Under the pieces are notes generated by a model. It saw nothing but the letters and a program-made list of their open reading frames with translations, was not told the DNA's origin and did no database searches. The translations under genes and the position numbers were made by a program. Source: Ichthyophis bannanicus (lineage: Eukaryota > Chordata > Amphibia > Gymnophiona > Ichthyophiidae). Taken from it: DNA of 64,000 bases. How positions within the stretch are numbered: position 1 is the first letter of the stretch; each line of letters starts with the position of its first letter. The stretch covers positions 1,798,001-1,862,000 of the forward strand of contig JAWIIG010000038.1 in the NCBI GenBank assembly GCA_033557465.1, read 5' to 3'. Shown piece after piece: positions 43,642 to 53,987 of the stretch.

Positions 43642-46600
43642 TCAAAGCCCTCCAAGGATGCGGCTACGGGTCCCCCTAGGCAAAGATTTTAAGTGAGGCT
43701 CCCAGCGAAGCAAAAAACGCTTCCACCGTCCAGGATGGCCACTCGCCCGGAGCCGTTCCATTAACATCACCTCATGCAATCGCCCCCTCCACAAACCATA
43801 TGTGGGGCCTTTATCATCCACCCAGCGATGCAAGATAGTTATTCTCGCAGTCACCAGCACCAAATGCAACCATTGCAAGACCTCCCGCCACATCTCTTCA
43901 GCCCAGTGGTCCTCCCACACATCCAACACCACATTAACCGCAGTAAAGATGAGCGGGCGTCGTAGGCACCCCCCTAAATATGCCCACACCTGACCCCAGA
44001 AGGCCTGGACCCGCGTGCACCCCCAAAACATATGACCCAGCGTGGCCCTACCTTCACCACAGCGAGGGCAACAGTGGGAAGGCGCAATCCCAGCCCTCCA
44101 CGCCCGAAGGGGAGCAAAATAGAGGCGATGCAACAATTTGTATTGCAAGTCTCGAAATGTCACCAACACACTAAGTTTCGGAATAGCAGCCAAACCACAT
44201 AACACCTCTCCACTCGTCACCACCACCCCTAAGTCCTGAGCCCAAGCCGCAGCAAGGTCATCCAGAGCAACCGGCGGCACCGAATCCCATAGCATCTTAT
44301 GCAACCATGCTACCCGCGCCCCTTGTTCCCCCCCCAGTAAGGCCACCTCTATACCAGAACTGACTTCCCCCCGTAACGCTTCCGTAGGTACGGTACGAAT
44401 GTAACTGCGAACCTGGGCATAGAGAAAAACATCTCGTCCCCCTAGAGGATACTGCTGACGTAGCAGGGAGAACTCCGCCATTGCCCCCTCCGGGGTTACG
44501 ACGTGCTCCAGATTCACTATCCCCAAGCGCGTCCACCGCGCAAACAAGCTGCCCTCAAGTCCTGGTAAGAACTCACCATAACCCCGAATCGGGAGATAAG
44601 GAGAGTGATGAATGGCCAACTTTCGGCTGTCACAAAAATACTTCCACGCCCTCCGGATGGGATCCAAAACAATAACACAAAGATTGCGTTCCGGCCCCCT
44701 TACCGCCCTCGCATGCAAGAGATATCGCAAATGAAGAGGTTTCACCGCCTCCCGTAGCATCCCCAATGGAGTGTATTCCTCCAGATCCCAAAGCCAATCC
44801 CGTACTTACCGTAACAAACAGACTATATTATATTTCCGAATATCAGGGAGTCCCATGCCTCCGGAGGCCCAGGGCTGCCGCAGCACCTCCAGGCACACTC
44901 TTGGCCGCCGTCCCTGCCATAAAAAGCGAATGAGCACTCTGTCCATCTTTCGCAAATCTGAACGCTTTAGCAACAACGGGAGCATCTGCAGTAAATACAA
45001 AATCTGAGGGAACATCGTCATCTTAAACAATGCAATGCGCCCACCTAAAGAGAGCGGTAGGTCCCTCCACTTATCCACCTTAACCGTCAAGGTATCTAAG
45101 AGCTTGGTAACATTCAACCGGTAAAGATCTCCCAGCTCTCCCGGCACATAAACCCCCAAATATTTGAATTGCCCCCGCGCCCATTTCAAGGGGAAATCAC
45201 CCACCCACCCCTGCTGTGCATCGGGGCCCAATAACATCGGCTCGGATTTATCCAGATTCAGTCGGAACCCTGAGGGCACCCCATACTCGCAAAAAAGACG
45301 TAACAGAGGTGGCAACCCCTCCTGAGGGTCCACTAAGTGCACAAGCAAATCATCTGCGAAAGCCGCTACACGGAATTCCGACTGCCCCATAGTAATGCCC
45401 CGAAGGTGAGAATGGGCCCGAATCCTAATCAGCAGAGGCTCCAATGTCAAAACAAACAAAAGCGGAGAGAGAGGACAGCCCTGACGCGTCCCTTTTTGAA
45501 TAGAAAATTCCGAAGACAGATTCCCATTCACCATAATAGCCCCTTTTGGTTCCGCGTAAAGAAGCCACACCACATCCACAAAAGGCCTGTGAACCCCATT
45601 GCCTCCAGAACCTGGTACATAAATCCCCAATTGACCTGATCAAATGCTTTTTCTGCGTCAAAACTGATAAGCATAGACCCCAGCTGAGCCGACCGCCCAA
45701 CACAGACCGAAAGCAAAAGTCGTTGCAGACTATAAGCCGCATGTCGCCCCCGCACAAAGCCCACCTGATCTCCATGGATCAGGGCCGGCAGAAACCCCGC
45801 CAACCCGTCTGCCATAATTTTGGCCAAAATCTTAATATCGACATTAAGAAGGGATATAGGCCTATACGAGCCAGGTAGAAGCGGGTCCCTCCCCGGCTTT
45901 GGCAGTATAGTGACCAATGCTTTATTCACCTCATATGGGAAGCCACCCCACTGAACCAAATCCTCAAAGTATCCTGCAAGCGGGGCCACTACAACATCTC
46001 CCAATATCTTGTAAAACTCGCCCCGTAGGCCATCCATTCCAGGCGCTCGCCCGCTTTTCAAATGCCGAATCCCATCATGCACCTCGCGTAAGGATATAGG
46101 CTGATTCAAGGCCTGCACTTGCTCTGCGCGCAGGTGCGGTAAAGCACATCCCGCCAAAAATTCCTTACTCTCCACTTCTCTGTCCCCCTCCCCTACATAG
46201 AGCTGTCGAAAATAATCAGAGAAAACCCTTTCAATCTCCGCCGCATCCCTGCGAATGGACCCATCCGGATGCCTTATAGCCCCAATATGGCGCGGCCCCC
46301 CCACCAGCCGCACTAGAGACAACATCAACTTCCCCGCCCGATTCCCATGCTGGTATAATTGATATCTGTAATACAGTAGGGACTTCTGGGCACGCTGGTG
46401 AAGGAGCATCTCCAGCTCCATCTGGACTTCCCGCAACTTACGCCTGTGCACCGCCGTCCGGTTCGCTGCCACCTGCCTCCGCGCTTTACCGAGTTCACGC
46501 TCCAGAAAAAGAATTCGCTGGTTCCTCCGCTTCCGCTTTAAACTATAATAACTAATGATCTCCCCCCGGAGGACCGCCTTCCCGGCCTCCCAAAAGAGAG

Positions 46601-47430
46601 CCGGAGAGATCCCTGGCTGGTCATTAAAGGCCACATACTCCCTCCATTTGTCCCTAAGAAACCTGTCAAACTGACCATCCCCAGTAAGCTCCAGCGGATA
46701 ACGCCAAATCCGGGTTCTGTCGGGTGCTCGATTACGCAGCTCCGTAATTATCATCGCATGATCAGAGATAACAGATGGGCCAATCTCCACTTTCAACACC
46801 CAGCTAAACAAGGATTCCGAAATCAGGAAATAATTGATGCGGGACCATGTCCCATGGGCCCTAGACATATGGGTATACTCCCGGTCCCCAGGGTGTAAAA
46901 CTCTCCAAATATCCAACAACTGGTTCGCCTCGCACAACCCCCACACTCCTCCGATCTCTCCCCCCAAGCGGTCCAGAGCGATCCATATTCTCATCCAAGA
47001 CTGCATTAAAATCACCTCCGTCAGTAGCCTCCAACAGACGAGTAAGAGCCTGATAAAACTGAGCTTCATAGACATTGGGAGCATACACCGAGCACAAGGC
47101 AACTTTAACACCATCAAGCAGCCCCCACACCATAACATAACGGCCATCTGAATCAATGTCAACTTTCTCCTCCACCCAGGCTACATGCTTAGCAATTAAG
47201 ATGGCCACCCCCCGCTTCTTCCCCACAGCCGGAGCCCCTTAGACCTTAACAATGTTGCTTCTACACAATTTTGCATGTTCAGCCACGGACATATGTGTCT
47301 CCTGCAACAGTATAATCCCAATCCGTTTACGGCTTAGTTGCTGGAGGACTTTATATCTCTTTATCGGGGAGCCCATGCCATACACGTTCCAAGAGGCTAT
47401 CTTAATGCCACTACCCATGGCTCCTCCCAC
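43642..47430 (-). pseudogene. L1/Tx1 ORF2: AP endonuclease, reverse transcriptase, C-terminal zinc finger
   Basis: The ATG at 47430 precedes IKIASWNVYGMGSPIKRYKV and ILLQETHM (endonuclease). DGGDFNAVLDENMDRSGP and VISDHAMI follow. The RT has PGMDGLRGEFYKIL, TILPKPGRDPLLPGSYRPIS, MLISFDAEKAFDQVNW (motif A), GTRQGCPLSPLLF (motif B) and VAAFADDLLVHL (motif C). The C-terminus has the zinc finger CPRCGEGRATLGHMFWGC. Lesions on the minus strand: an in-frame stop near 47239, a frameshift near 46890, another near 45580 and a stop at 44806. About 1,260 codons, normal for the clade. Plus-strand frames here, some proline-rich, are shadows. Confidence 0.88.
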
Positions 47431-48468
47431 ACAGGAATCAGCCCCATACCTTGGCGAGGACCCCCCCAGCCTAGGGTCCCCCCCAACACAAGTGTACGCC
47501 AGATCACCAACACACCCTCATGGATACATTCACACACGCACACTAACCCTAGCGGAACCAAACAAACAGTCACATACCTACCCCCCTCTATTCCCCTTAC
47601 CTGCGCATCCAGAGTACCCCCCCCCCCCCCCGGTTACAAGCACAAACTCAACTCCCCCCCATCCCCCCTACCCCATCCCCCCTGCGACTTCACACCTCCT
47701 CCTCCACTTTCCATCTTGCACCCCAATTCCCCAGGGCCCTCCACCAGTTCCGAGACTTCCGAGACATGCAGAGCCCCCCTTACCCCCTCCCCAACTCACA
47801 CACAGACAACAACCCCCATACCCCCTCCCCCCGGCCACTTCCAGAGATTTTGCATCCTAGGTCCCAACCCCTCCCTGCCCTATCAACCCCTCCCCGCACC
47901 GCTAGCAACAATAGCAACAACCCCATTCCCACTCCACATAAACACAATAGATACCTCCCCCAAGCCCGGAGGGAATGAAACATTGAGGGACATGGGCTAA
48001 CAAAGAAAAAGGAGCTCCCCAGTCCCGCCACCCACCCCTTATACATCTTCAGCGAACAAACACCCCAATGCTCTTGCTAGTTAAGTGAGTGCAGGGCCCC
48101 CCCCCCCCCGTCGGACAAAGAGCATGGACGCCCCAGTCATATAAGCAGACCGCCTGGGCCCCCGTGCAAACCGACGGCAGCCAGCGCCGCACCCACGAGA
48201 CAGGCCCTCCCACTCCAAAGCCCCCCCCCAAAAACACAGTACTGCAGGCTGGAGCAAAGGCCATTATATCACCCACCTTGGCCGCTGGTGGAACAGACAC
48301 AGCATTAACAGTCTAAATTAAACATTAACAATCGAAAATAAACATGAAACAGCAGCCACTTTAACAGGTAGCATGTGAACACTCCCCCCCCCCACACACC
48401 GCTCATGTCCTTAGAGCCCAAGGGCTCCTGGAGAACACTTCTGTCCCGGTAATCTGAGGGCCTCACAG
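47431..48468 (-). other. G-rich spacer between ORF1 and ORF2 of the L1/Tx1 element
   Basis: About 1 kb with no coding sequence. The plus strand has C runs of eight to fourteen (for example near 47618-47632, 48098-48109 and 48384-48392), so the element RNA is G-rich here. Such runs could form G-quadruplexes. The long spacer is unusual, since many L1 elements have adjacent or overlapping frames. Confidence 0.6.
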
Positions 48469-49143
48469 TCACCCGCATTTGTCACAGTATGCCATCGCCT
48501 CCTCCGGCGTTGAGAACACGCGACGTCCTCCAGCACAGTCCACCCTGAGCGAGGCAGGATAGGCCAAAGTGAATCGGAGGCCCCTCTCCACCAGCCGGCC
48601 ACACACCTCCTTATAGGCCCTTCGTCGCATCGAGACCCCAGCAGAATAATCCTGAAAAATCAAGATCTCAATGATGATCTCACCGAGCCCCTCCACCAGC
48701 GGCAAGTTGGCGGGCAGCCACCGCTCGAGATACTGCCGTAGATCTTTATCCAGCACTGATTCTGCAATACCAATAAATCGTAAGTTGTTACGCCGACTCC
48801 GATTCTCTAGGTCCTCTAGTTTCTCCACGTGCTTCAGCAGGGTCTCTTCCAACTTTTGAATCCGGGCTGCATCGCGCTACCGCGTGTCCTCCAGGTCACT
48901 AATTCGCTGCTCCACCTGCTCCACGTGCCCAGTAAATTCAGAGACCGCTTGTGCCACCGCGCTCATCTGAGTTGCCAGGCCCCCCAGGCGGTCTTCAAGC
49001 GCCGCCACTACCGCCTTGGAGACCTCTTCCACCGTCAAGCTCGAGGTAGTGGGAGTCTGGTCCAGCGTCTCACCTTCCGCCATTAGTGCCTCGCCACCTC
49101 GGGGTCTCTCCCGCCGAGCGGTTTTCGTTGCCATGGGGTCCAC
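48469..49143 (-). pseudogene. L1/Tx1 ORF1 protein
   Basis: ORF1 protein coats the element RNA as a trimer. From the ATG at 49143 it has a short polar N-terminus and a coiled-coil-like region (LTVEEVSKAVVAALEDRLGG, EQVEQRISDLEDTR). After an in-frame TAG at 48877-48879 it continues in the same frame with KLEETLLKHVEKLEDLENRS, RRNNLRFIGI and LAYPASLRVDC. LENRSRRNNLRF marks the start of the RNA-recognition domain of L1-type ORF1 proteins. The frame ends at 48469 with AMAYCDKCG, giving about 225 codons, on the short side for the family. The stop is the only visible lesion. Confidence 0.83.
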
Positions 49144-49310
49144 GACCAGACTGGAGCGTTAAACTATCCCTCTCCAAGAAGGAATTGTCCCCCCCAACTC
49201 GAGCAACGCAGGAGGGGAGCGATTAACAAGTTAAGTGAGGAGGGGGAGGGTAGTAGGCTCCGGAGCTAAGAAGGAAGCGTCCTTCCTAGTCCACCATGCC
49301 ACCGGAAGTC

Positions 49311-49326
49311 ATGCCTATGTGTATTT
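49311..49326. repeat. Target-site duplication of the L1/Tx1 element (5' side)
   Basis: Exact copy of 43123-43138. Confidence 0.88.
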
Positions 49327-49765
49327 ATAAAATAGACAGGAAACTAGCACCTTCCTCCCCATTAACCTAGGCGCCCTGTTACACAAATACTGCCTGAATA
49401 TGTATGCACTAATATGCATAAAAACAGCATCCATCTGCAAGGCAAGTAACTTTGGGATTTGGGGAACAAAAACTGCACACCCTCACTACTCTTCATGTTT
49501 CTATGCTTCTTTCTTCGCTTCCAAGATTATCCACCACAGCAACCTACTTTTGTCCAACAAAAAGGGGCATAGTTAACAATTATTCAATATACCTACAAAG
49601 GACTTCTGAAACAAGCAATATATAAAACAAAATTACCAATGCCAATTTCAAGTGCAATTTAGCAATATTGCTAGAGAAAGGTAAAATGACAGTTTAGATC
49701 GGCTTTATGGTCTTTAACTGTTTTTTTATGTTTCTGTGCAACCTAAGGCTATTGTGATTATGTAA
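49327..49765. other. Unassigned AT-rich sequence
   Basis: Continuation of the pre-insertion DNA of 42474-43138 up to the left end of DIRS-B. No gene recognised. Confidence 0.5.
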
Positions 49766-49922
49766 TTCTCCAGGACCAAGCAGGAAGTCAGTCCTCACAT
49801 ATGGGTGACATCGACGTCGATGGAGCCCCTGCGGAGCATTTCCCCAGCTTTCTAAGAAAGCCTTTGGGAATACTGCACGCATGCGTGGTCCCCTTCCCGC
49901 CTAAAGGTGCCATCTTGCTCAG
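49766..49922 (+). repeat. Left inverted terminal repeat of DIRS-B
   Basis: TTCTCCAGGACCAAGCAGGA to CATCTTGCTCAGTC, reverse complement of the inner part of 56801-56983. Confidence 0.88.
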
Positions 49923-50185
49923 TCTCTCTTTTTCCGTGGAGCCCGTCGGACGTCTGTCCTAGTTCACCTGGAAAACAGTTAGATTTTTTCTTGCTATTTC
50001 CTGCGATTCCATCGCGGTTTTTTGCCCGGTTCGATGCCGGTTCCCCTTCCCGCCGGGTTCGGTACACCGGTATCGAGCCCGTTCTCATTTTTCGTTTTTT
50101 GCCCTTTGTGGCTGGCGTTCACGCCCTTTTTTCTTTTTCCCTGGAAGGCCGGTCCTTTGACCTCGCAGGGGCTCTTTTTTCCCCG

Positions 50186-52073
50186 ATGGCTTCCAGTGGT
50201 TTTAAAAAGTGTGATCGGTGCAAGAAACTAATGTCTCTCACCGACACACACGACTGCTGCCTTCGGTGCCTCGGTCCTGATCATGATCCTAAGATCTGTG
50301 TACCGTGTGGCAAAATGTCCACTAAGGCACTTCGAAGTCGCCAGCATCAAAAGGAAAGGCTTTTCTCTGATTCGGCCTCTGGCCAGGCCCGGACCTCGTC
50401 TGAGGCCTCGATGTCTCGGGAGTCTGACCCCGAGCATCGTCGGGGTTCCTCGGACAGGGGGTCCCCCGAGTGGGAGTGAAAGAGGAAGAAGCGGCTCACG
50501 AGGGCAGCATTGGAGGAGGTCCCTGGCTCCTCGAGGGCTAGGTCTCGGACCCCCGACCACCGTCCCGGGCCTGTGGAACAGGAGAAGTCGTCAAAAGTGC
50601 CTCGTGTGGAGCCGGAGTCTGCTGGACACGTAAGTCCTGTTGTCCTTGAGGACTCTCCTCCCAGGGAGCCGAGTCGGTGGCTACTGAGTCTCCTGAGCTT
50701 GGTCTCAGGCTGAGAGCCTTGGAGTGCAGACTGTCTGCCTTCATGGATCAGCAGCGGGTGTTGATGGCCAGCCTTGCTGGCGCATCTGCCCCGACCACCG
50801 GGACATCGACGTCGAAGTCGACCCCGGAGACCGAGCCGATACTCGAGACCATGAAGACTCGAGGTCGTCCTTGGTTGCGGTCACCCTCGACCTCCCGGTC
50901 GAGACCGAGGGTGTCGACGCCGGTGCCTTCGGCGTCGGGGCGGGTGCTGCCGGGCCCCGCGTGGTTGGAGCCCGACTCCTCCTCGGACGAGTCTGCCTGG
51001 GAGACGGAGGACGAGGAGTCCCCTGATACCTTCAAGACTCGGTGTGTCCCGTCGGACTCACCACAGTCTGAGCCCCCGAGTAGATCCCCTCCAGAGGATA
51101 CCCGGTTCTCGGAGTTTGTTTGGGATATGGCCACTGCTTTGGCGATCCCCGCGGACCCCGAGGAGGAGCCTCGAGCCGAAGAGCTCGAGGCCCTCCAGTA
51201 TGACTCTCCTCCGAAGGAGGCCTTTACTGTGCCAGTTCCTCCGATGCTGGAATGGCTCCTTTTCCAGATGTGGGAGGCACCAGCCTCGGTGCCGGTTCTG
51301 AGCAAGCGGGTCGATTCCATTTATCGACTCCGTAAGAGCCCTGGTTTTCAAAAGGCGCAGCTACCACACCATTCCATGGTGGTGGAATCGGCCATGCATC
51401 GTCTGAAAAGTCAGAAGATGCACTCCGCGGTGCCCCCTGGCAGGGAGGACCGGAACCTGGATGCGTTTGGTAGAAAGTGCTTCCAGGGCTCGATGCTTGC
51501 TTGCCGTGTCCAGTTTTAGCAGCTGTACATGGGCATGTACTTGCGAGACCTGGCGAGTTCTCTGCTGGTCTCTCTGGGGAACCTTTGCAGAGGTTCAAGT
51601 CCTTGTCCTCGGGGATCCGGGAATGCTCTAAGTTCATGTCCCGCGCAGCCTATGATGGCTTTGAGGCCTCGGCCCGTGTTGCGGCAGCCGGCATCGCTGC
51701 TCGACGCCAGGCATGGCTGCAGTCATTGAATCTCGAGCCATGGGTTCAAGACAAGTTGGTCGATGTCCCTTGCTGAGGTGAGAACCTTTTTGGCAAGCCC
51801 ATGGCCGAGAAGGCTGCACAGCTCGAGACCGAGCACCTCATGAGGACAAGGCTATTTAGAAAGACTTCTGCCCCTTCTCATAAAAATAAGGGCTCGGGTA
51901 AGAAGTCCTTTTACCCAAGGAAGGTGACTGCCTACAAACAGTTCCCACCTTACCAGGCCTCCCCATCTCCCCCACAGGGTCAGCAGGTCAAGGGGCAGGG
52001 ACATGGGCCCCGTAGGCAGAAGGCCCCCAAGCATCAGGCTCCTGCTCCCACTCAGCAGGGTGGGGGTTTTTGA
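50186..52073 (+). pseudogene. DIRS-B gag-like protein
   Basis: It starts at the ATG at 50186 with the same zinc-binding N-terminus as DIRS-A: CDRCKKL, HDCCLRC, then CVPCGKM. A TGA ends the first frame at 50479. A second frame, 50677-51519, resumes with LSAFMDQQRVLMASLAGASA and the Pro/Ser/Glu-rich linker, then PVPPMLEWLLFQMWE and VESAMHRLKSQKMHSAVPPG, closing at a stop in CRVQF. After another shift and stops, the basic C-terminus (51801-52073) carries KNKGSGKKSFYPRK and QQGGGF. It is thus more broken than the DIRS-A copy. The long Ser/Arg-rich antisense frame at 50748-51320 is a shadow. Confidence 0.78.
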
Positions 52074-52531
52074 CTCCCAAGGCATAGCCTCTCCGTCTCT
52101 GCTGTCCCATCCCTGCACAGGAGGTCGACTAACCCTGTTTGCCCACAGATGGCCACCCATTACAGGAGACAGTTGTGTCTTAAGCATAGTCCACACGGGC
52201 TATATGCTTCATTTCCATCAGTTGCCTCCTCCTTACTTCCCTGGAGAGCCTCCAAGGCCTCCTCTCCACAGAGACCTCCTCCTTCAAGAGCTTCAGGGTC
52301 TGTTGCGAGACAAGGCAGTGGAGCCTGTGCCTCCCCACCTCCAAGGTCACGGTTTCTACTCCAGGTACTTCCTCGTACCAAAGAGAACCGGAGGCCTCAG
52401 GCCTATTCTCGACCTCAGAAATCTCAACAAGTTCCTAGAGAAAGAAAAGTTCAAGATGCTTACTCTTGGAACACTTCTGCCCTACCTCCAGCAGGGAGAT
52501 TGGCTATGCTCCTTAGATCTAAAGGATGCGT
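52003..52531 (+). pseudogene. DIRS-B reverse transcriptase, 5' part
   Basis: This overlaps the end of gag by about 70 bases in another frame, as expected for the second DIRS gene. It reads GGRLTLFAHRWPPITGDSC, LQGLLRDKAVEPVPPHLQGH, YSRYFLVPKRTGGLRPILDL and SLDLKDA, stopping within motif A. There the LTR-like element inserted at 52532. The remainder of the gene resumes at 53988. Unlike DIRS-A, this part has no in-frame stop. Confidence 0.85.
52528..52531 (+). repeat. 4-bp target duplication GCGT, left of LTR copy 2
   Basis: GCGT here and at 53988-53991. The uninterrupted DIRS-A sequence has a single GCGT at this position (37405-37408). Confidence 0.8.
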
Positions 52532-53987
52532 TGTCATAGAGCGGATGCTAATGAAAGTGAAGACTTCGGAAAAAACGCTTTCACAAAACAAATGATGTGC
52601 AGAAGATGCAATTGCCCTTCAGCACAGCTAGAGGGAGCAGGCGAAAACTTACAGAGGCTGCGTTAACATACCCGGCTGATGATTCTGCAGAAGTTAATCA
52701 GCTGCACCTGAAAAGTAGCCCGGGGAACTCAAACGTGGAATGCCTTTATAAGCAGAAAGCTAGTGCAGGAGAGGGGAGAATGAGGAGAAGGGAAGCTGAG
52801 ACTGCCAGGAACAGCAGCCCAGCCAGGTCAAGCAGTGCAGCCAAGACAAGCAGCACGACAAGGACAGCAGGAGCTAGAAGAGGAGCAGAAAGAGCCAGAG
52901 AGAAAGACGGGCCGTGGAGAGTCAGTCCGGAGAAAGACTTGGTAGCAGGAGACCTCAGAGGTAAAGAGCTCAGAAGGAGAGAGCCATACCTGGAGAGAGG
53001 CCTACGCTCACCAGAAGACCCTGAAACAGGATTGGAAGGCTCCAGAAGGAAAGGTACTGATAGCAGAGTTACCTATACCAGGAAGCAAGGAAGTCTGGAT
53101 TCCTCACCAGGTTTTCCTAGGCTACAGAAAGGTCAAGCAGTGCCTAGAAGCTTCCAAGAGAAAGTCTGCCAAAGAGACTGTGTCCTGAGAGAAGTGCCTG
53201 AGAAGGAAAACTCCAGTTATACCGGCTACAGGAAGCCAAGGTATGGTGACACTTTACTCATAAAGAGAAGCTCAGCTCCTAGAAGCTCTTGTAAAGCAGA
53301 TATCCAGTTTGAAAGGAAAAGAAGCAGGCCAGAATTTTATAAGCCAGGACATAAGGTCAAAGGAACAAGCCATGCTTATTTGAGAGCCCTAGAACAGCCT
53401 TACTGGAAACAAGGGAACAGAAACAGTGACGGGCAAACTATAGCGGCCAGGGAAAGCTCCAATTCAGAGGGAGATAACAATGACCCAGAGCCAATGCAGA
53501 CAGCGCTTGAGGATCCTATTCCCTTATCTCAAGATGAATTAATGGATTGCTCCATTTGTATTGCGGGCAGTTTTGAATCACTCCCTGAACTGTGAGTTAT
53601 ACAGACATTGCTTTGAGAATACTCATGTTTGTGCTGAATGAAAGAGGAATGTTCACTCCTTTGTTTTGCTCTAAAGTTTGAAAGAATCCTGGGTTAAATC
53701 CCACAAGCAACTGTGAAATTTGTAACAGTTTACCTCTTTACTTATGTTGTGGTGGAAGCCTGAAAAGAAGGACTTTCTGTATTTCTGTATCTCAGCAAAC
53801 CTTTTGCGTTAAAAGGGAAATAAAAGCCCTATTTACCCTCTACTTGGCATACACAATTTATTCACATAAGGAGCAGGACTGCAAAGACCAAGATACCCTT
53901 GGCCTTAAAAGAGCCCTCTACTCCCAGAAAATAATAATATGCTCAACCTACCCTTACAGCCACTGGCCACCAGGGGGGTTGATGACA
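52532..53987 (+). mobile_element. LTR-like element, copy 2 (solo-LTR candidate)
   Basis: A 1,456-bp unit with TGTCAT...ATGACA ends, inserted in the reverse-transcriptase gene of DIRS-B. Its exact boundaries are proved by comparison with uninterrupted DIRS-A and by the GCGT duplication. A TATA-like CTTTATAAGCAG lies at 52744-52755 and AATAAA at 53819-53824, followed by about 160 bases that would be U5. It is highly similar to copy 1 (21824-23272) over its full length. No gag, pol or env genes are seen beside either copy. Confidence 0.78.
52597..53595 (+). CDS. Long open frame within LTR-like element copy 2 (uncharacterised)
   Basis: The frame is open for 332 codons. From 52732 it parallels the frame of copy 1 (ECLYKQKASAGE, TAGARRGAERAREKDGPWRV, GSLDSSPGFPRLQKGQA, SSYTGYRKPRYGDTL), ending SICIAGSFESLPEL. 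The first 45 codons lie upstream of the TATA-like site. The product would be basic, Ser/Arg-rich and without recognised domains. In two copies it is free of stops, but many differences between them change residues. That is more consistent with a young repeat than with a conserved protein. Retroviral LTRs with a coding frame are known, so the possibility is recorded. Confidence 0.35.
   Translation: MQKMQLPFSTARGSRRKLTEAALTYPADDSAEVNQLHLKSSPGNSNVECLYKQKASAGEGRMRRREAETARNSSPARSSSAAKTSSTTRTAGARRGAERAREKDGPWRVSPEKDLVAGDLRGKELRRREPYLERGLRSPEDPETGLEGSRRKGTDSRVTYTRKQGSLDSSPGFPRLQKGQAVPRSFQEKVCQRDCVLREVPEKENSSYTGYRKPRYGDTLLIKRSSAPRSSCKADIQFERKRSRPEFYKPGHKVKGTSHAYLRALEQPYWKQGNRNSDGQTIAARESSNSEGDNNDPEPMQTALEDPIPLSQDELMDCSICIAGSFESLPEL

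Larger units (their letters stand above)
43139..49310 (-). mobile_element. Full-length L1/Tx1-clade LINE
   Basis: A perfect 16-bp duplication brackets a 6.17-kb unit on the minus strand. It begins at 49310 with GACTTCCGGTGGCATGGTGG, followed by ORF1 (49143-48469), a long G-rich spacer (48468-47431), ORF2 (47430-43642), a 3' untranslated region and a poly-A tail (T run to about 43152 on the plus strand) preceded by AATAAA. Full length, intact ends and an exact duplication point to a fairly recent insertion. Four or five coding lesions nevertheless make it inactive. Confidence 0.9.

Noticed and set aside
47252..48000. Proline-rich plus-strand frames of 202 and 220 codons
   Set aside because: They are the complement of the G-rich L1/Tx1 spacer and the start of ORF2; C runs translate as proline.
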